From assembly GCA_965246835.1 (NCBI GenBank), contig CBDFFQ010000001.1, positions 1,116,001-1,180,000 of the forward strand: a stretch of 64,000 nt of DNA, written 5' to 3'. The stretch comes from JANPPS01 sp965246835. GTDB taxonomy: Bacteria > Pseudomonadota > Alphaproteobacteria > Acetobacterales > Acetobacteraceae. Below are positions 59,706 to 64,000 of this stretch, piece after piece; within the stretch, counting starts at the first letter, position 1, and each line of letters begins with the position of its first letter. The position numbers and the translations under genes were made by a program. The notes under the pieces were generated by a model. That model worked only from the letters and a program-made list of their open reading frames with translations. It was not told the origin of the DNA and did not search any database.

Positions 59706-60724
59706 GGCGCCGCTGCCAGCTGGCTGACCGGCACGAGCACGAAGCCGCGCCCCTCCAGCTCCCGCGTCCATGCGGCGACCCGATCGAGTGTCGCAGGCCG
59801 TGGCGGACCCGCGAGGCCGATGGCCGATCCCTTTTCCCGCGCAACCCGCTCCAGCTCGGCGAGACGGCCTTCCAGATGGGCGCGGCCCAGCTCCTCATCG
59901 AGGATCACATCCACCGTCCGTCCCCGCTCGGGCGCCGCCTTCCCGGGACGCGGGTCCACATACAACAGGCCACGCCGCGCAATTTCCTCCAACGCCAGCT
60001 GGAGGGAGCTGGTCTGCGCCGCAAACCGTTCGCCGCGCATGCCGTTATCGGCGGCGCCGGTCACGCCGGCATAGCCTTGCAGGCGGGAGAGCGCCCATTC
60101 CAGATTGAGCCGGTTCTCCGCCGGGGTGGCACCGGTCATCAGCGCGCGCGGCCCGGCATTGTCTTGCGACACCTCGCCCTCCATCGGCAGCGAGAGCAGG
60201 AATTCGTGACCGGCCTCCCGCGCGGCGGCCAGCACCGGCTCCGCATCGAGGGTGTAGGCCGAGACGGCCAGGGTGACAGGGCCCGGCAGTTTCTGGATCG
60301 CCGCCCGGCTATCCGCGTCGGAGAGGCCGATGCCCGACACGATCAGGGCGATCCGCGGCCGGCCATCCGCCGGCGCCGGCCGGGCATAAACCTGCCGCGC
60401 CGTTCGGCCATCGGCGGCGATGCGGGGCAGCTTGGCCGGGGGAAATTGGGCGGACGGTTCGAGCAAGGCAGGGTCCGGGGAAGCAATCTTGCCATCCCAT
60501 TGTGGCGCGGCAGGCCGGGGCGGATCGACGTGAGCCGGGGGCGGCGCCACCACAGCGGAACGGGGCGGCCCGAGCCACTGGAGAGTCGCGGCGCCCAGGG
60601 CAACCGTACCGAGAAACACGGCCCAGAACAGGCCCAGAGCCCGCGGCCCCGGCAGCGCACGTGGCAGCCTACGCTGCGCGAAGCCCTGCCACCCCGTCCA
60701 CGCCGTCGACAGCCGAACCGCCAT
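59702..60724 (-). CDS. Divergent polysaccharide deacetylase family protein (YibQ-like)
   Basis: Protein of 340 residues. An N-terminal signal/anchor helix (ALGLFWAVFLGTVALGAATL) precedes a Pro-rich stretch, then the divergent polysaccharide deacetylase (DUF610) domain from about 120: PRIALIVSGIGLSDADSRAA, FLLSLPMEGEVSQDNAGPRA and VDVILDEELGRAHLEGRLAE. The family occurs with envC, ctpA and gpmI and is thought to act on the cell wall; activity is unproven. Six bases separate it from ctpA. Confidence 0.88.
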   Translation of the reverse strand: MAVRLSTAWTGWQGFAQRRLPRALPGPRALGLFWAVFLGTVALGAATLQWLGPPRSAVVAPPPAHVDPPRPAAPQWDGKIASPDPALLEPSAQFPPAKLPRIAADGRTARQVYARPAPADGRPRIALIVSGIGLSDADSRAAIQKLPGPVTLAVSAYTLDAEPVLAAAREAGHEFLLSLPMEGEVSQDNAGPRALMTGATPAENRLNLEWALSRLQGYAGVTGAADNGMRGERFAAQTSSLQLALEEIARRGLLYVDPRPGKAAPERGRTVDVILDEELGRAHLEGRLAELERVAREKGSAIGLAGPPRPATLDRVAAWTRELEGRGFVLVPVSQLAAAP

Positions 60725-60730
60725 TCAGCT

Positions 60731-62119
60731 TCAGCGCGCGGCCCGGCGCTGCTGTGCCATGGCGCGGAGCACCACGAGGCCTTGCTGCAACTGGAAATCC
60801 GTCTCCGGCTTGGCCGGATCGAACGTCGCGAAGCCTTCCGGCGGCAGCTTCGGGATATCCCGCGCCACGCTCGGCAAGTCCGTGCGAGCCGGTGGAGAGG
60901 CCGATTGCGGCGTGCCACCCTGGTTTCGCAAGGCGCGATTGAGATCGGCCTCCCGCTCCGGTCCGAAGCGCGCCACCTCCGTCCGCGTGGCCGCCACTTC
61001 CACATCGGGGGTGATGCCCAGCCCCTGAATGCTCCGGCCCGACGGCGTGTAATACCGCGCCGTGGTGAGACGCATGGCGCCATTGCCCTGCAACGGCATC
61101 ACGGTCTGCACCGACCCCTTGCCGAAGCTGCGCGTGCCCACCACCACGGCCCGGCGCTGATCCTGCAACGCGCCGGCCACGATCTCGGACGCGGAAGCGG
61201 AGCCGCCATTGATCAGCACCACGACCGGCAATCCACCCGTGATGTCACCGGACTTCGCGTTCCAACGCTGGCTTTCCTCAGGATGACGGGATCGGGTCGA
61301 CACGATCTCCCCCTGTTCAAGGAAATCGTCCGACACCGACACGGCCTGATCGAGGAGGCCACCCGGATTGTTGCGCAAATCCAGGATAACGCCGCGCAAT
61401 CCAGCCGGAACCTTTGATTTCAGCTCAGCAATCGCCTTCCGAAGACCCTCGTTAGTCTTTTCATTGAAAGTGGTAAGCCGGACATAGGCGATATCACCTT
61501 CCAGCCGCCACTTCGCGGCCTGGATACGGATCACCTCCCGCTGGATCGCGACCTCGACCGGGGTGTTCACACCCTCCCGCTTCACCGTCAGCTTGATGCC
61601 GCTGCCGGGCGGGCCGCGCATCTTGTCCACGGCCTCGTTCAACGTCAGGCCCTGCACGGTCTGCCCGTCCAGCATCGTGATGAGGTCACCGGACTTCATG
61701 CCGGCGCGGGCCGCCGGCGTGTCCTCGATCGCACCCACGACCTTGATCAGACCGTTCTCGCTTTGCACCTCGAGGCCTAGGCCGCCGAACTCGCCGCGGG
61801 TCTGCACCTGCATGTCCTTGAACGCCTTGGCGTTCATGTAGCTGCTATGCGGGTCAAGGCCCGTGAGCATGCCGTTGATCGCGTTCTCGATCAGCTCCCG
61901 ATCGTTCACGGGCTCCACGTATTCGGCCCTAATCCGCTCGAAAACGTCCCCGAACAGCGTCAGCAGGCGATATGTCTCCTGCCGATTCGTGTCCTGCGCC
62001 GCCGCGTGGGCGATCGGCCAGCCGATACCGAACCGGTGCTCCAGCAGGCTAGAGGCCGGTCCCACGAGGATCCCAGCGGTGAAGGCCGCACCCAGAAGCA
62101 GCCCGCTACGAGTCTTCAT
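60731..62119 (-). CDS. ctpA: Carboxy-terminal processing peptidase (S41)
   Basis: Periplasmic protease of 462 residues. Signal/anchor at 1-25 (SGLLLGAAFTAGILVGPAS), PDZ domain from about 95 (GGLGLEVQSENGLIKVVGAI; GMKSGDLITMLDGQTVQGLT) and S41 core. The catalytic Ser is in NGGSASASEIVAGALQD and the Lys in GTRSFGKGSVQTVMPLQG. ATG 62119 chosen because it starts the signal sequence; an ATG 12 codons earlier is possible. CtpA acts on wall enzymes in other species. Confidence 0.95.
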   Translation of the reverse strand: MKTRSGLLLGAAFTAGILVGPASSLLEHRFGIGWPIAHAAAQDTNRQETYRLLTLFGDVFERIRAEYVEPVNDRELIENAINGMLTGLDPHSSYMNAKAFKDMQVQTRGEFGGLGLEVQSENGLIKVVGAIEDTPAARAGMKSGDLITMLDGQTVQGLTLNEAVDKMRGPPGSGIKLTVKREGVNTPVEVAIQREVIRIQAAKWRLEGDIAYVRLTTFNEKTNEGLRKAIAELKSKVPAGLRGVILDLRNNPGGLLDQAVSVSDDFLEQGEIVSTRSRHPEESQRWNAKSGDITGGLPVVVLINGGSASASEIVAGALQDQRRAVVVGTRSFGKGSVQTVMPLQGNGAMRLTTARYYTPSGRSIQGLGITPDVEVAATRTEVARFGPEREADLNRALRNQGGTPQSASPPARTDLPSVARDIPKLPPEGFATFDPAKPETDFQLQQGLVVLRAMAQQRRAAR

Positions 62120-62197
62120 TCGCCACATTCCTTCACGCCCGTCCTGAGCGTCCAATCAGAATAGTATAGGCCAGCTCTTACCGAAACCTTAACATGG

Positions 62198-63454
62198 CTA
62201 TCCATGCACGCGGAGAAAGGGGGCCGGGTTCACGGCTTGGCCATCCCGTCGCAATTCCACATATAGCAGCGGCCGCGCGCCCCCCTCCTCCGGGTCCCAA
62301 CCGGGCATCACGCCCACGGGCTCCCCGGTTTCGACCCCCACACCCACTTGCATATCCAGCCGCTCGAACCCCGCCATCACGAAATGGTAGCCACCGCCAC
62401 AATCCAGGATCAGCAGCAATCCGAAGCTGCGGAACGGCCCGGCGAACGCCACCCGCCCGTTGCACGGCGCCACCACCCGGGCCAGCGGCGGCGCGCGATA
62501 CGAGACGCCGGTGGCCGGCCCCGCCTCCGTCCGGTCTCCCCAGGAGCGCACGACCGTCCCGGCCACCGGCGCCACGTGGCCCTCCGAGCCCGGCGCTCCG
62601 AGGCCGGGGCCGGCGGGCCGGGCCAGCGCGGCCTCCCGGCGCCGGGCATCCGCCGCCGCGGCCTGCTCCCGCTGACGCTCCGCCCGCGCCGCATCCGCCC
62701 GGGCCCGCGCCTCGGCCCGCAGCCGTTCGGCCTCCATGCCGGCGATGGCGGCGCGGAGGCTGTCGGCCCGCGTCGCCTCCACCGCCGCCCGCCGTGCCGC
62801 GTCGGCGCCGGCGTCCTGCGCTTCCATCCGTGTGCTGCGCGCGGCCTCGATCTCCGCGTCCAGCGCCGCGGCCTGCGCCGCCTGAGCGGCCTGTGCCGCC
62901 TGCAGCCGGGGCACGGCCTCCGTCACGGCACGTTGCGCCGCTTCCAGCTCCGCCTGCTCGATGCGCAGCGCGGTCGCCTCCGCCTCGAGCTGCCGGGCTA
63001 CGCCGCGCAACACCGAAAGGCCGCGCAGCGCCGTCTCGGCCGGGACCGGCACCGCCAGCAGCGTTTCCTGCGGATACAGCGCCAGCCGCTCCATCAGCGG
63101 CAGCAGCGGCACCAACGCGGTCGCCCGCTCCGTCAGCCGGCGTTCGGCGTCGGCACGGCGCACGGCCAGGCGCTCCACCTCCTCGGCGATGATGGCGGCC
63201 TGCCCCTCTACAACCCGCAGCCTCGCCGCCGCGGCGACGCGTTTTTCCGCCAGCTGCTTCTCTTGCCGCTGCGCTGCACCGGCCCGCTCCTCCGCATTGC
63301 GCTGCGCCTCGATCAGCGCCGCCCGGGCTTGCTCGGCCTCCTGCACCTGCGCGGCCGAGGGAGGGGCGGCCTGCGCCAGCGCCTGCTGAGCCGGTGCCTG
63401 CTGAGCCAGGGCCGGCTGCGCGAGCAGAAGGCTAGCGAGCAGCAGTCGCCGCAT
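62198..63454 (-). CDS. envC: EnvC-like murein hydrolase activator (M23 fold)
   Basis: Protein of 418 residues: signal peptide (RRLLLASLLLAQPALAQ), long coiled coil (about 40-275, with QAAQAAQAAALDAEIEAARS) and C-terminal LytM domain. The LytM zinc ligands are not intact: YHFVMAGF and LYVELRRDGQAVNP keep the fold text but HxH is lost, as in E. coli EnvC, which activates AmiA/AmiB rather than cutting. The start overlaps the gpmI end by 23 bases. Expected role is cell separation. Confidence 0.9.
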   Translation of the reverse strand: MRRLLLASLLLAQPALAQQAPAQQALAQAAPPSAAQVQEAEQARAALIEAQRNAEERAGAAQRQEKQLAEKRVAAAARLRVVEGQAAIIAEEVERLAVRRADAERRLTERATALVPLLPLMERLALYPQETLLAVPVPAETALRGLSVLRGVARQLEAEATALRIEQAELEAAQRAVTEAVPRLQAAQAAQAAQAAALDAEIEAARSTRMEAQDAGADAARRAAVEATRADSLRAAIAGMEAERLRAEARARADAARAERQREQAAAADARRREAALARPAGPGLGAPGSEGHVAPVAGTVVRSWGDRTEAGPATGVSYRAPPLARVVAPCNGRVAFAGPFRSFGLLLILDCGGGYHFVMAGFERLDMQVGVGVETGEPVGVMPGWDPEEGGARPLLYVELRRDGQAVNPAPFLRVHG

Positions 63455-64000
63455 GCTGCGCCAGCAGGGACCGGCCCGTCATCTCCGCCGGCTGCGCCAC
63501 GCCCATCAACGCCAGCAGGGTCGGCGCCAAATCCGCGAGCCGCCCGTCATGCAGCGCCTGGCCGCGGGGGCCGAACAGCATCACCGGCACCGGGTTGGTG
63601 GTGTGGGACGTGTGCGGGCCGCCGGTCGCGGGATCGCGCATCAGCTCGCAATTGCCATGGTCGGCCGTGACCAGCAGCGCGCCGCCCGCCGCCCCTATCG
63701 CGTCCACGATCCGGCCCAGCCCTTCGTCCACCACCGCCACCGCCCGGATCGCGGCCGGCAGGCTGCCGGTATGGCCCACCATGTCCGGATTGGCGTAGTT
63801 CAGCACGATCAGGTCGTAGTTGCCGGAGCCGATCGCGGCCACCGCCCGGTCCGTCAGTTCCGGCGCCGACATTTCCGGCTGCAGATCGTAGGTCGCGACC
63901 TTGGGGGACGGCACCATGGTCCGGTCTTCACCGGGGAACGCCACCTCCTGCCCGCCATTCAGGAAATAGGTCACGTGCGGGTATTTCTCCGTCTCGGCCA
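63432..64000 (-). CDS. gpmI: 2,3-bisphosphoglycerate-independent phosphoglycerate mutase, C-terminal part
   Basis: The gene is cut by the window edge; about 189 C-terminal residues are seen. iPGM/alkaline phosphatase superfamily metal motifs are present: LNYANPDMVGHTG, LLVTADHGNCELMRD and GPHTSHTTNPVPVML. THVTYFLNGGQE-like text (VTYFLNGGQE) at the upper edge is the family's usual segment before the metal site. Its end overlaps envC. It interconverts 3- and 2-phosphoglycerate in glycolysis. Confidence 0.93.
   Translation of the reverse strand, partial: AETEKYPHVTYFLNGGQEVAFPGEDRTMVPSPKVATYDLQPEMSAPELTDRAVAAIGSGNYDLIVLNYANPDMVGHTGSLPAAIRAVAVVDEGLGRIVDAIGAAGGALLVTADHGNCELMRDPATGGPHTSHTTNPVPVMLFGPRGQALHDGRLADLAPTLLALMGVAQPAEMTGRSLLAQHAATAAR

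Overview
The window is 64 kb of very GC-rich, gene-dense DNA. Gene content points to an alphaproteobacterium, probably Rhodospirillales near Acetobacteraceae: class II DAHP synthase, DUF4169, the gpmI-envC-ctpA-yibQ-rppH cluster, NRAMP and LysE/Lrp pairs, and dispersed CCCTCACCCC-type and TCATTGCGAGC-type palindromes. The taxon is an inference. No rRNA, tRNA, phage, IS transposase or CRISPR array was seen, and no gene-free stretch exceeds about 300 bases. This looks like core chromosome with small accessory inserts.

Layout. 0-6.5 kb: lrp-prfC, rpsD, a run of small envelope proteins, and cysS-trmJ. 6.6-11.5 kb: a divergent NRAMP transporter behind a Fur-type palindrome, a 936-residue repeat surface protein, a vapBC module with its operator palindrome, and a REP/MITE-like element. 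11.6-17.7 kb: a six-gene minus-strand operon (DAHP synthase, pncB, nadE, unknown, gltX, small secreted protein) in which every junction overlaps. 18-24 kb: gor-gabD, lysE/lrp, and a Phd/PIN toxin pair fused by overlaps to glmU. 24-29 kb: a dpp-type peptide ABC operon running directly into glmU. 29-41 kb: an acetylpolyamine/HDAC-type amidohydrolase, yifB, an enamidase-like amidohydrolase, a metabolite:H+ symporter divergent from prpE, yqaA, and an OmpR/EnvZ-type pair. 41-49.5 kb: an AlkA-like glycosylase, a 1442-residue methyltransferase/glycosyltransferase polyprotein with a second methyltransferase, and an uncharacterised gene pair. 49.6-55 kb: an orphan NMT1-type binding protein, motB-motA, a threonine dehydratase-like enzyme and a GT39 glycosyltransferase. 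55-64 kb: small membrane and lipoproteins, lrp, trxB, a LysR regulator, a dienelactone hydrolase, and the rppH-yibQ-ctpA-envC-gpmI cluster, cut by the window edge.

Three themes stand out. About twenty gene junctions overlap by 1-4 bases (ATGA, GTGA, TTGA, TGATG), so translation is widely coupled, including glmU to a toxin-antitoxin pair. A palindromic repeat family lies in intergenic DNA and also in frame inside cysS. A YLAxNPDV...EGR module occurs nine times in the surface protein and once in the giant glycosyltransferase. All identifications rest on reading the translated sequence and on remembered family motifs; no search was run.
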